Shown here in pieces: positions 1 to 54,439 of a DNA stretch of 64,000 nucleotides. Under the pieces are notes generated by a model. The model was not told the DNA's origin and did no database searches. It saw only the letters and a program-made list of their open reading frames with translations. The stretch comes from Dromaius novaehollandiae (Eukaryota; Chordata; Aves; Casuariiformes; Dromaiidae): positions 13,521,619 to 13,585,618 of the forward strand of contig NC_088105.1 of NCBI RefSeq assembly GCF_036370855.1. Reading direction: 5' to 3'. The first letter of the stretch is position 1; each line of letters opens with the position of its first letter. Made by a program: the position numbers and the translations under genes.

Positions 1-695
1 TCTTTCCTCATATGAGAGATGCTCCACTGCCTTAATTGTCTTAGTGGCCCTTCACTGGAGTCACTCCAGTAGCTCCTTGTCCCTCTTATACTAGAGAGCC
101 CAGAACTCAGCACGCCAGACTTGCCCTTGCTAGTGCTGAGCAGAGGGGAAGGATCACTTTACCTTTATCTTCTTGCAGTGCTCTTCCTAATGCTACCCAG
201 GATACCATTGGTCACCTTTGCCACGAGGGTGTGTTGCTGGCTCATGGTCAACTTCTTGTCCACCAGGACCCCCAGGTCCTTCTCCACAAAGCTGCTTTCC
301 AGCAGGTGACCCCCAGCCTGTAGTGGTGTGTGAGTTTATTCCTCCCCGTGTGCAGAGTCCTGCACTTCCCTTTATTTAACTTCATGAGGTTCCTCTCTGC
401 CCATCTCTCCAGCCTGTCGAGGTCCCTCTGAAGGGCACAGCCCTCTGGTGTATCAGACATTCCTCCCAGTTTTGTATCATCAGCAAACTTGCTGAAGGTG
501 CACTCTGTCCCTTCATCCAGGTCATCGATGAGCAAGTTGAACAGGATTGGACCCATTATTGACCCCTGGGGTACACCACTAGTTACTGGCCTCCCACTAG
601 ACTTTGCACCACTGATCACAACCCTCTGAGCTCTGCCATTGAGCCAGTTTTCAGCCCACCTCACTGTCTGCTCCTCTAGCCTGTTCCTTGTTCTG
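1..695 (-). mobile_element. CR1 LINE fragment, reverse-transcriptase C-terminal part, cut by the window edge
   Basis: Read on the minus strand, 709 down to 248 keeps a 153-codon frame with the CR1 reverse-transcriptase sequence: [20 protein letters not shown], then [11 protein letters not shown] (the catalytic ADD box), then [11 protein letters not shown] and LNKGKC. Below about 310 the frame shifts, but the CR1 tail continues to position 1 (plus-strand words such as gtgctgagcagaggggaagg are typical). CR1 match starts near 695, so the copy is 5'-truncated, as most CR1 copies are. It lies inside a PACS2 intron in antisense orientation. It is a dead copy: no complete ORF, frameshifted. Confidence 0.93.
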
Positions 696-1841
696 TCTTT
701 GCAGATCAAAAGCCCAGGGAACTTGGGACACTCACTAGCCTGCTTCTCTGGTTACCAGCACTTAAGTGTTATCAGAGGAGACTTTCCCCACCATTGACTT
801 TGAGAGTAGTAAGGTCAGGGCAGCAGTCAACTTAATTACTAATAATTCAACCACTCTGAGCAATAGAAGTCTGAGTGTGTTAAAGCTGGAAAACATTGAT
901 AGTTGCAAGAGCCACATGTGTGATGGAGACAGCGTTGCCCTGGAGAGAATCACTGAGGGACCATATAGGTCTCTGCTTTAGCAAAATAGGCATCAGCAAA
1001 CCCGTAGCCTCTTAGCTGTGTTTCCCCGCACTTGCCATTTGGAGTACAATAGGCTCTTACGCATGTGCAGTGAAAGATCAAATACTGAGACGTGTCCTTG
1101 TGCTAGAGGGGAGGCCCTGTCCTGCTGAGAGCACAGGGATCCATGCCTGTCCCTGCTGCCATGCGCTGCTCTCCGTTCACGTATGGAGTAGCCTGCGCCC
1201 CAGGCTGCAGCTCCGGGGCTTCGGTTCTGGGCAGCCTCCATTTGGCTGTCGAGGGAAGTGGTCCTCACAGCCCGTCTCATGGCGCCTGCTCATCTCTTTG
1301 GAGACAGGCTTGGGCTCAGCCCTCCCTTGCACCCCGGGATGTGTTTCCTGCACCTATTGGCTACCACAGCCAGCCAGCCCTCTTCATAACGCAGGCTGCC
1401 GAGGCCTGGCTTGTCTCCTGACCTGAGCCTGCACAGACATGGCTCCGTTTCTCCAGGTGCAGCTGTGAGGGTTATCTGAGCTCTCCCTCCTAGTCTGCCT
1501 GTCGCTCATGTAGCATTTGTGTTCTCCATCAGAGCTTTACCAAAGCCCATGCATGTCAGGCAGGTGTTTGCTTTGCTATTTCCCTGAGGCTGAGGGTGGA
1601 ATGGATGAAGCAAGAAGTGCTTGGCTGAAGAAAACAAAAGCGTAGAGCTGAAATGTGCAGTCAGAGATGTAAGCTTTCTTGAGATAATGCGGGTTTGTCC
1701 GCTGAATGTTAATTCAGCTCTAGGCACTTCTGAAAGCCCTATGCGTTAACCCCTAGGAATGGAGTTTACTTGTGAACTAGGCAGCTTGGGAGATAACATC
1801 AAGGGACATAATAAACTTTTCCATTGTGTTTCCAACCTCAG
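696..1841 (+). other. PACS2 intron, remainder before the first visible exon
   Basis: No exon recognised between the CR1 copy and the acceptor at 1840-1841. Short overlapping reading frames at 1070-1426 fit a moderately GC-rich stretch rather than a gene. The polypyrimidine tract before the acceptor is ordinary (tccattgtgtttccaacctc then AG). Confidence 0.7.
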
Positions 1842-44832
<42,991 letters not shown>

Positions 44833-45652
44833 CCGTGCTCGGCGGAGGGACCTTCTGTCCGTCCCGGAGACTGCACACCAGGAGCCAGGAATTGCGTGCC
44901 AACTCTGACTTGCGTCGCTCTGCCCTCTCTCCTGCAGAATTACTTACAGATGTGCTTGGATTACTTTTGAATTACTTTTTTCTATTAACTCTTAAGTTTA
45001 CTACAAGGGAAGGAAACCCCTTTAAACAAAGGCAAAAAAACCCCAGTCTTAAATATAGATGTGCTGACAACATAAAGTCGTGGGGGAGTCGGCAGGAGCA
45101 GGCAACCTGCCCAAGAACACCTACCACTTATGAGCAGATAGCTGAATAACTGCACTGCTTATTAACCTGAGACCTCATTGGTGTGTGTGGGCTGGGGGAG
45201 CCATGGATCAGCTTGAATGGGTTTTGCAAAAGGTCATGTGCATTACAGTGTGTCTAGCCCCCTCCTTCTGTATTCCTAGGAAAAAAAGATGGCCAGTCTT
45301 TCTTCCTGCTGCCAAAGGACGAGAGATCAGTGAGTCTGGAGGGAGTTCAGCTGTCTGGTTTGAAAAACAAACCAACTGTGTGGCTAGGGAGGTCAGGAGA
45401 GGAGGTGCCCCTTCAGTGCAAGGAGTCTGTCACGGAGACAGGCAGGTATTTGTGCTGAGGTGAGGCCTGAGGAGGTTGGGCAGGAACAGAAATTAGGAAA
45501 CGCTAGATGTAAGGAAACGCCAGTGTCCCAGGTCTGTGACAGTGACCAAACCGAGCCAGTCACAATGTCCCTGCAGCTGGCTGTCCTGCTGAGGGACACC
45601 ACGTCAGTGGGGTCGCTGCTATTTACATACTCGCACCGATTATTTACCTGTC

Positions 45653-45658
45653 AATAAA
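45653..45658 (+). terminator. Proximal polyadenylation signal AATAAA
   Basis: AATAAA 821 bases after the stop, in the context cctgtcaataaaacctc, followed by a T-rich stretch about 30 bases on (ggatttttttaatag). A plausible short-3'-UTR end. Confidence 0.6.
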
Positions 45659-46073
45659 ACCTCATCCAGCCTCTAAAGGGAAAGGATTTTTTTAATAGCT
45701 GCAGATTTTTTTTAACACTTTCTTAAAAGAAAAAAAATTTAAGTTGCCAAAAAAACAAACCCAGGAAGATGAGCCGTTGTCTGTGAAATGATGCATCACT
45801 GTAGCGGCTGGACTCGGAGCCAGCTAGGCGCCCTGCATGTCCAGCTGCCTTCCCGTCCATCTGTCAAACTGCACATGTGAGATAGCATGGGCTGCTTTAT
45901 CTGCTCTGCCTTTGTCCTGCCCTGACCACAATGTGTTCTAGAGAGCCTGCTGCTGTCTCCCTTGTGCACCTCCCCGGTTCGTGTGCAGTGACTTCAGGGC
46001 CACTGCAGAAGTGTAGTTTCCCCGTGCCCTCTTTACTCACCTAGGACGTGTCCTCACAGGGACAAAGACCTGT

Positions 46074-46079
46074 AATAAA
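46074..46079 (+). terminator. Second candidate polyadenylation signal AATAAA
   Basis: AATAAA in tgtaataaaaatagagg. The downstream sequence is G-rich and only weakly GU-rich; weaker case than the other two. Confidence 0.35.
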
Positions 46080-49000
46080 AATAGAGGGTGCTAGGGGCAC
46101 GTGGCCTGCTGCGGGCCTGGTCTGTAGATGGAATTGGTCCTTGCCTTCTCATTTCCGAATATTCCTTCCCATGGGCATTTCTCCATTGGTTGCATCCTTT
46201 CCCCAGCAGCATATGCATTTGCCTTGGGGGCTGAGGCTTTGCTGTGGTTTCAGTCCCAAGCTGCAGTGGAGGTGTAGCTTGGACATGAGAGAGGATGAAG
46301 CCAGCCGAGTTTTCTGTCCACCTCAGGCAGCAAGACATCCCAGGAGCTGGAGGAGTGAGACTTCTGGGTGTCTTTCACCCAAGCTCAGATTGGCTTGGTT
46401 CCAGCTGTACTTGTGTTCATACTGCACACCTCACTGCTGCCAGGGACATGACAGGGTGCCAGGACAAGGAGATGGCCCTCAAAAGGAGTCAGCGTGACAG
46501 CCAGCAGCTCTAGGCAGCCTCTACGTGCTGCAGGGGTGGCTTTTTGTTTTTAAGGCTTCCCAAGGCATTCCTGGGAGGGGCTGCTAACAGGTGGCGGATG
46601 GGGTTTTGGGTGCAGAGCGTGTTTGCCATGAGGAAAAGCAGAGATCTCTGGCCTTTCAGGGTAAGGGACTCAAGTTTTAGATGGGGTTCTTTTGGGCTCC
46701 CACCCTTATGGGCAGGCCGGGCTCCACAAGCACTTCTCGAAGGCCCTTTCAGAGAGGCAGTGATGCTTCTGAGCCTTTTCCAGCATCTGCTGGTCAGTAA
46801 ATTTTTTTTTTTTTTTGTCTGAGCCTTACCCTTGAGTTTTTAAAGGTTGGAGAATCTGCTTTGCCCTGGGTGGTGGGTCCTGCTCTGCAGAGGGATCACC
46901 CGGCTGTTTCGGGCAGGGAGCTGGTGGTGTGCTCCGTTAGGTGGCCTCCTGCGAAAGAGAAGAGGGGTTATTAGGCAAGAGGGTGGTCCCTGCTGGATCC
47001 AGTGTCTGTTGCAGCTAACAACGTGGGCTGCTTTGCAGACTGATTTCATGAAAACCTTTCCAAGAACAAGTGCAGCTTACTTGGCTGGGAACTAGGTATT
47101 CCCTTCAAACCACACACGGGAAGATGGTGTGGTCCAGCACACAGGAACATGCTGCTGGGCGGGCCCTGTTACTCTAATTGCAATATTCCCTTTCTTCCCG
47201 CAGTCCCAGGGGCAGGTCTGCCTCCCGTCTGCTAGCACTTGGCTGTGGCAAAGGCTCGGCTCTAGTTTGAATGTAGTCGTGTCCATTGGTTCAAGCGTTT
47301 CAAGTTGACCTGAACTGATGCTCCAGGATTGTATAGCGTTGCCTAGCAGCAGTAGCGTGGGAGACCGTGCATAAGCACATCACTTTTTTTTTTTTTTTTC
47401 CTGAGGCTCTTGCATCAAAAAGCTTTTTAAAGGAAATTAGTCAGTGTGTGATTTTTTTCCTCAAGTCTCACGCTTGTGTGAGGAGAGTGATTGGGCTCGG
47501 TTCCAGCAGCAGGAACCACACGTGGCCCGGGCGGCCCTGGGTGCCGGCGCGCGGTGTCGCTGCAGAGGTGGGGTGAACTGACCGACTGCAATAACTTTGT
47601 TTACTGGGGGGTGGGAGGGTAGGGGGGAACCGTCACTGTGCTCCTCTTTGTATTTCAACCTACTGTAGAGAAACAAACGGTAGCTAGTACAGGATTTCCA
47701 GGATCCTGCCCATCAAATATATGTTGCCCTGCTCTACTCTGTACGTATGTATGTGTGTGTGTATGTGTGAGAGAGAAACACTCCCACTTGTTGCATTTCA
47801 TGTTGGTTTATGTTTTGCTCTAATTTTATACAAGTGAACTCACCGGGAAACTCTTTGCACCCCTGAGACCTGAGGGTTGCATCTCTGTGGGGTTTCTCTC
47901 CTGTGGGAAGCTGCCTTTGCTCTGAAATGAGGCACTCGCTCTTGCAAGGAGGTTTCCTGGCTTCTCAGCCTTGTGCTTGTGAGTCTGCCAGGGGCCGGCT
48001 GGGCCTGGCCTGGGGGCAGCTGTGTGCCTGGGGGTAGCTGTGGCGTTTCCCAGTCATGGAGCCAAGGGTTGGCATGCGAGTTTGGTGGTGCTGCTCTGAT
48101 CAGGGTGTGTTGTGCTGCTGTCATTTCTCTTGTACCATATGGAGCTGTTTTCTGCAGCTGTTTCTTTCCCTGACTGGAGGAGAAACAGGTCTCTAAAGCA
48201 AGTGAATGTCAAAGCGAGCTAGTGGTTCAGACAATTTTGGGAAGGGGTTTTGCACCTGGTGAGCAGCTGAGCTCAGGGCTCCCACAAGGTGCCCTCCCAC
48301 CTTCCCCAAGAGCTGCCGGCGGAGCCCGCTGCCAGCAAGCCCCGGCAGCTGGAGGGATCCCGGCGGGGGCAGCGGGGCTCGGGGAGAGCTGCCAGGGCAG
48401 CGCTGGGTTCGAGCCAGTGGAGGTGTGCCAGCACGGCAGGGTTAGGTGATTGCTTATGAGCTGATAAGTACAGAAAGATGGCTTAAAGGAGGGACTAGTG
48501 CAGCTCCACATTCAGCAGTTTTGGCACAGAAGGTGCAACTTGAACAAAGAAACGCAGAGACGTTATCTTGCGGGCTTGTGTCACATGGGGCCTGCTTTGA
48601 AAGCTCCCCTGTCTGTCCAGCTCTGGGGCTGTGCTCTCCGGCGAAGGCACGGCCCTGCCCTGCTCTTGAGTGCTGCTCTTCTGATTGACCTTCTTCAGGG
48701 AGGTGCTTCGGAGGCAGTGTCAGCGGGATTCCCTGTCCCTTCTGGGCTGCTGCTCTCTGCAGAGCCCCTCGCTGCTCTCCTGGCTGTGACTTCTCAAAGC
48801 AGCTCGTTTCTTTTGCAGTTACTCTTGGGAGAGGGGTCCCCACCTTGCTCAGAGGTGAGGTCTCAAGAAAGAGCTTGTTGCTGTGCTGGGCTGTGAGATA
48901 CTGATCTAGTTTAACAGAGCTGGTGAGCAGACAAAAGATGGAAGGGTTTGGTATTGCACCTTGAACGCTTCCTGGTCCCCGGTTTGATTTTTCCCGGAGT

Positions 49001-50260
49001 CAGAGGGTTGGCCTCTGCCCTGCCCGTGGTCCATCGCCTGCCGGCTCTCCTTCCACTGCCCTGGCAACTGCACAGGGAACTCGGGAGCTTTTTTAGCTCA
49101 GTGCTGCAGTTGCCATCCAGTTACACTGTCACCGTTTATATCTCAGTGGTAACTGCAGAATCTCTCTTAATTACCAATGAGTTTGGGGAGAGCCGCTGTC
49201 TCCTTGGCTGCGTTTTGCCACTCTAATTAGCATGTGCTTGTCGCTTTATCCTGCAGAGCTCAGAGGGCAGGAGTGGGTGGCTGGGAGGTTTGCCTGGGCT
49301 GGTGGAGATGTGCCCATTTGCTTGTAATCATCTGACTCTGCTGAGGACCATGCTGACCTGCGTATACACGGGATGTCAGCAAAGGCACCGTTGTGCTTCC
49401 TAGCAGTAGTGGGATTTCAGCCACAGCTTGCCCAAGACAGCTCTGCCCGGTCCCTTCTCACCAGTACCACGTGTTGGAAGGAGCGTTGGCTAGCTGGGGC
49501 TGAGGATGTTGCACCTGATACTGTAATGTTTAAGAAGAAAATCCAGGCAAGATGAAGCAGGGCCTATGGCCTTCTCCTGTCATTTGATGTGCCAAGGGTG
49601 CCTGTGTTTCGGGAGTGGAGCCTGGGGTTAAGACAGTCCTGCTGTGCAGCGGTAAAGGAGGTCCTGTTTGTTTTTTTCCTGAAGCTAGGCTGGATGCACT
49701 GTCTCTGTCGCCTCGGTTCAGTGGGTCTCGATCTCAGCAGATAGCTGTGTGGTGACTCGTTTCAGTGTGGCATTCCCTCTGGGCTTACTTGGCAGAGAGA
49801 AGGCCAGAAACACGCAGCAGCATCTCCCAGAGGTTTCCTGGAGCCTCTTCAGCAAGGTTTTCCTAGAAGTTGTGGGAGATGCTCCTGGCAGAGCCAGCTC
49901 TCGCGGGGCCCCTCGACTGCTTTGGGACAGGCTGAAGGAGAAGGGGACATGCCACACTTGGAAAGCAGCAGGTCACTGGTTTCCTTAAGACCACTGGTAT
50001 CACGCTGCGTCCAGTCAGCTGCTGCTTTGCAACTTGGCCGTAGGGTTGCCGGAGCGTTGCCTGCCCAGTGGCATTTGTGGCACAGCTGTGGGGAAGCGCC
50101 TCACTAGCCTGGGCGCAGCGTGTGCCGTGGTCGTGTGCTGTGAGCCTTGCCGGACCACGGCGTATGAAGGGACGTTACCACTTTGTAGATTCCTGAGTTG
50201 TCCATCTGTTTCATTGTTGTATTGTTTGGGTTCTAGGTTTTTTTATGAAGACAGATTAAA

Positions 50261-50268
50261 TGTAAATA
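50261..50268 (+). promoter_or_regulatory. Pumilio-type response element in the 3' UTR
   Basis: TGTAAATA fits the UGUANAUA consensus bound by Pumilio proteins, 70 bases before the distal polyadenylation signal. Short motif; functional use is inferred from position only. Confidence 0.35.
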
Positions 50269-50336
50269 GCCTTTTTTTGGAACAAACTGCAACGTGCTCG
50301 ACCTCGTCAACTATTTTATGGTACTAATGCAACACT

Positions 50337-50342
50337 AATAAA
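50337..50342 (+). terminator. Distal polyadenylation signal AATAAA, likely PACS2 end
   Basis: AATAAA in aacactaataaaactggac, with cleavage expected 10-25 bases on and GT-containing sequence following (ccttgagtcgtctctc). The preceding AT-rich block contrasts with the GC-rich intergenic sequence that begins right after it. Confidence 0.7.
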
Positions 50343-50360
50343 ACTGGACATGAAAGCACA

Positions 50361-53300
50361 TACCCGTCCCTTGAGTCGTCTCTCAGCAGGAGCTGTTCTG
50401 GCATGACAGGGCGTAGTTGTCTCCCTTGGGAAATGCTCCTGCTCCTGGAAGGCCCTGACAGCAGCCAGTCCTGAAGCTGGTCATGCAGAAGGATGTGTGT
50501 GAGTGGGAAGAGCCTGCAGGGTGTTGAGCTGGGGCAGTTCAGCTCTGTGCTGTGTTCAGAGCAACACAGCCCACATTAGTCCCATCCTGCTGTCCAGATG
50601 GCTGTGCCCTGGAGCCATTTTCCCACCACCAGAAGTGTGGAGATACAGCCTTGCAACCCCATCTCTGACCAGCTGCTGCCTTCTGGCAGGCTCATAAGAG
50701 CAGGCCTCACCTTAACACAAGGTGTTGAAGTCCCCTGGTCACCCGGTTCTCCTCCTCCATCTCTGGCATGGGAAGGAAGGTGGGAGACAGGGGAGCTGGG
50801 CTCCCGGGCAGGGGCTGAGCATGGCACCTGAGATCAGTGTGCGATGCCAGCCACGCTGGTGGTGGGCAAAGCCCTGCTCATGCTGTAGTGCTGCTGCTCA
50901 GGGGCTGTGTGGGAGGTGAGGAGTGACCAGGGGAGCATTGCGGTGCTTTGTGGGGCCTTGGGCCAGTGTGTTGTAAAGGGAGCGTTATGGGGTCTGGGAG
51001 CAGGACTGGTGGGGCGTGCTTTGCTCAGTGTCTTCTCGACAGTGCTCCAAGGAAGAGGAATGAAAGCGGAGCTTGGCTTGGAGCACCACCACCACCACCC
51101 CCCCCCCCGGCCAGAGCCTCTTAGCTTCTGGAAGGGAGCAGGCTCCTGTGCCCCGAGCTCCTTCCAGGCAGCGGGTCTCAGCCCCCGAGGGGCCTCATCT
51201 CCAGGAAGCAGCTGCAATTCTGTTCTGAGCTGGCTCGTGTCACCTCCTCCCACCTAGCTCCACAGCGTGGCTTTCAGCAGGGGATCCGGTGTGGTACGGA
51301 GCTGGCTGCCCGGCAGAACTGGTGCACTGGCACATCTACTTCAGGGCTGCCATTTCCGCAGCCCCTATGCCATCTTTGCTGCCCCTCGGGTCCTTTCCAC
51401 GTAGAGGGACCCTCTCTCTTCATGCAGTCTCCCCCGGCTCTGACAGCCCTCTCTGGTGCTTGTTCCCCCACCTTTGGGGAAGAGGGGACCAGGCCTCTTC
51501 CCCTTCCCAGTGCGAGGCCATGTGGATGGGCATAGCTGGCGCTTGGGGTTGGAGCAGGGTGGAGCTGGGTCCCAGCAGGGAGCTGGCTGGGAAGGGCAGC
51601 GCATCCCTGTGCACCGGCAGGCAAAGGGAGCTCGGAGCAGTGCTTTCAGCGTTGTCTCCGGGCTGAGGCTGCGGCAGCCTGCAGCTGGGTGGGGAGAGGG
51701 GAGCCTGGGCATGCCTGGGGCATGCTCCGGGGCGAGGGCCCCGCTGTGTCGGGGTGTGCGGGGCAGCGCATGCCTGGGCTCTGCTGGAGGGGGAAGAAGG
51801 AAAGCGAAGAGTCAAGCCATGGGCTTGAGGCAGAAAGGTGCGGAGCAGGGAGCCAAAAGCAGCCGTTTTGGGGAAATGGGCCCGTGGCTGCGACTCCCAG
51901 GGCCCTGCCTGTCGGAGGCGGCGGCAGGCACGCCGCAGCAGCGCTGCCTGTGTCCCCATGCTCCCCTGGCGAGGGAGGAGGGCCAGCCAGGGCAGCAGGC
52001 GATGGAGCAGGGAGCGGGGACTGCTGGGGGTTCCCAGCAGCGGGGCAGGCTCCTCCTGAGGCAGCTCTCGATGGATGTCCCAGCTCCTCTGTACTGGCCA
52101 GCCAAATTTGCCTGTGGGGCTTGCAGGCGTCCTGCATGCCTCCCTTTGCTGGAGGAGGGCACATGGGGGTCTCCCAGCAGCATCCCAGTGGTTGTTGGCC
52201 CAGATGGCGGGGATGGGGTGGCTCCAGGCAGGAGGAAGGTACACAGCGGGGGAAAGGACTCGCCGGTACAGAGGCAGAAACAAAAGCCATCAGAGGAGAG
52301 CCCGAGTGCTGGCAAGAGGGGGAAACACCATGGGGCAGCTGGGGGAGAGGCGAGTGGGTCCAGGCTGTCTTTTGGCTGCCTATTTTTTGCACAGGTTCAG
52401 CTGTAAACCTGTACCAAGGGCCCAGCCACGTGGAGGAGGCTCGTCCTGGCTGTCATCCGGCAGGTTTGGCCCACCTTGCCGTGCCCAGCTCCCACGCTCG
52501 CTGCTCGCCCGCCCGCCGGCCTGCATGGAGGCCTGCAAAGCCCCAGCCGCTGCCTCCCAGCTCGAGTGACAGATATTTCCCCTTCCCTCTCCACTTGGGT
52601 TTTATCTCTTCCCGGTTAATCCTCCCTGATTACACCCAGCCGATGCTCGGGACAGGCTGTGGCCCGGTGGTTTGGAGCAGGACGGGGGTGTGACAGCAGC
52701 AGACGGTGCGTTTCTAGAAATAGCCTGTGTTAGTGCCAGCGTGGCTGGTTGTAGGGTGGCGGGTGAGGGAAAGGGGGAGGTGGTGGTGATGCAGCTTTGT
52801 CAGTGCAGCTGGAGCCATGTCCAGTTTCCGCTTGTGCATCCTGGTGAAGGATATACAGCCCTGTGGGCTACAGCGGGGGCTCCTGGCACCACTCTGGGGG
52901 GTCAGCCGCCCTCCCAAGCGCAGAAGGGAAAACTCCCCTCTGGAGGCACGGGAAAGCAGACCTCGATCCTAGGCACACCTGCAGCATGGCTGAAATGCAA
53001 ACATTTCCCAAGACTGCCGTGGAAGCAGTGTAAGGAAGACACAGTGCGTGGCTGGGAAGGCAGGCTGACACTTTCCGAGTGGGAAAGTCACACTGGGGTA
53101 ACTGCAGATGGCTGTAACATAGCTCTACTCAGCTGCGCCAGGCTTCAGCGTGGCGGGGGACATTGAGTTTCCCCTTCCGGGCACAGGAGAGTGTCGTGAG
53201 TCCAACCAACCTGGGCAAACACATTTGAAGGAGCAGGACAGATTTCGGCCACCTAAACCTATAGAGTTTTCCTGTCAAAATGCACAGAAACCGTTCTCAG

Positions 53301-54430
53301 AGGACCGGGTTTGCTACAGGAGGAGCTGGTGGCACGTACCGGACCGGGATTTTGGTGGTGGGAGATGGGGCATTGCAAGAGCCAGCGCCTCTCCAGGATG
53401 TGCCTGCCGGAGCCAGCTCCCCTCCTTCCCAATTGCACAACACTCCAGTGGCGACCACAGCTATTGCTCAACGTGGAAGAGTAACAGCAGGGAAGTTTTG
53501 ACATGTTTTTGTTGCTATCGTTTAAAAAACAATTTAGCGTCTGGAAAAAGCAGTCAACACCACGTGGGCAGCCACTTCTTCGTGTGCAACTACCAACCAC
53601 CCCATGATGCCATTTGTAAATATTTAATTTGGATATTTTTTCTGTGTCCTACTGCATTATTTTCCACTCTGCAGAGCGGTTGCAGAAACAGCCTGGGGAG
53701 GACCAGTCCTCGCGCCCAGCACATGGGCAGGCAGGTCTCGTGGGCTCTGTGGGGTCCCCAAAGGCCAAGTCGCTCATGTTCGGCTCCCATGGGGCCAGCT
53801 CAGGAAAGGCAGAAACAGCGCGGTGGCACGAGAGGACCCCCAGCATGCCGGGCTAACTAGCTGACGCTCTCCTTGTTCAGCAGCACTCCTTGCGTATGCT
53901 GGAAATAAGAAAGGGGAACAAATCCAAATGTCTTACTGGAGTCATAGGGGTTTTTTTAACATACAAAAAAGAATTCAAGCAAAAAAATCATTCTTTTTTA
54001 ATACACATATTTTGGCAGGTGTCAAAACTTTGGGCAGCCCTCTGTGACTGTTTGAGGAGCTCATGAAAACTAGGGTTGAGCGTGCAGATGGCTGCCATGC
54101 TCAGCCCCGGTACAACGTGTGACCGTGTGCTTGGTTAGCTGCTTACTCCAGGGCTGCAGAGAGTTTTATTACACACATTTTTGGCTGATGTAGAACTTCC
54201 CCAGCAGCAGGCCCCGGTGCCGCCGCGGGCTGTGCAGGACAGGCGGCACCCCCAGCCAGACCGTCGGGGTACCGCTTATGGGTTATTCCCAAACGTGTGG
54301 CGTGCTGAGGTGAGTGGCCGCCCTCCCTGCGGCACGAGGGGGGTACATGGGTACAGGCGGGTGGACGCGGTGTGCGTGCTGGGCTTGCGGGTGTGAGTGG
54401 CCCGCAGGTGCGCGGTGACGCCAGCCCAGG
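50361..54430. other. Intergenic region between PACS2 and MTA1, GC-rich, no gene recognised
   Basis: Contains a (CAC)n/poly-C tract at about 51088-51109 and a strongly GC-rich block at 51300-52570, where frames of 248-334 codons overlap on both strands. Such multi-frame openness follows from a lack of A/T-rich stop codons; none of the translations shows a recognisable domain. From 53500 to 54010 the sequence turns AT-rich. TEX22, which lies here in human, was not recognised. Confidence 0.6.
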
Positions 54431-54439
54431 AGGAGGACT

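Larger units (their letters stand above)
44833..50360 (+). other. PACS2: PACS2 3' untranslated region (end inferred)
   Basis: About 5.5 kb without a coding frame between the stop and the distal AATAAA at 50337-50342. Candidate proximal signals are at 45653-45658 and 46074-46079. The last 170 bases (about 50190-50360) are AT-rich and look like a typical terminal 3' UTR segment, with a Pumilio-type word TGTAAATA at 50261-50268. T runs lie at 46802-46816 and 47384-47399, a TG-rich microsatellite at about 47744-47772, and a GC-rich piece at 48290-48440. Whether one transcript covers all of it is inferred. Confidence 0.7.

Noticed and set aside
51420..52693. Overlapping 287-, 316-, 248- and 334-codon frames as a gene between PACS2 and MTA1
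   Set aside because: Open in several frames on both strands, no recognised motif, GC-rich composition explains them.
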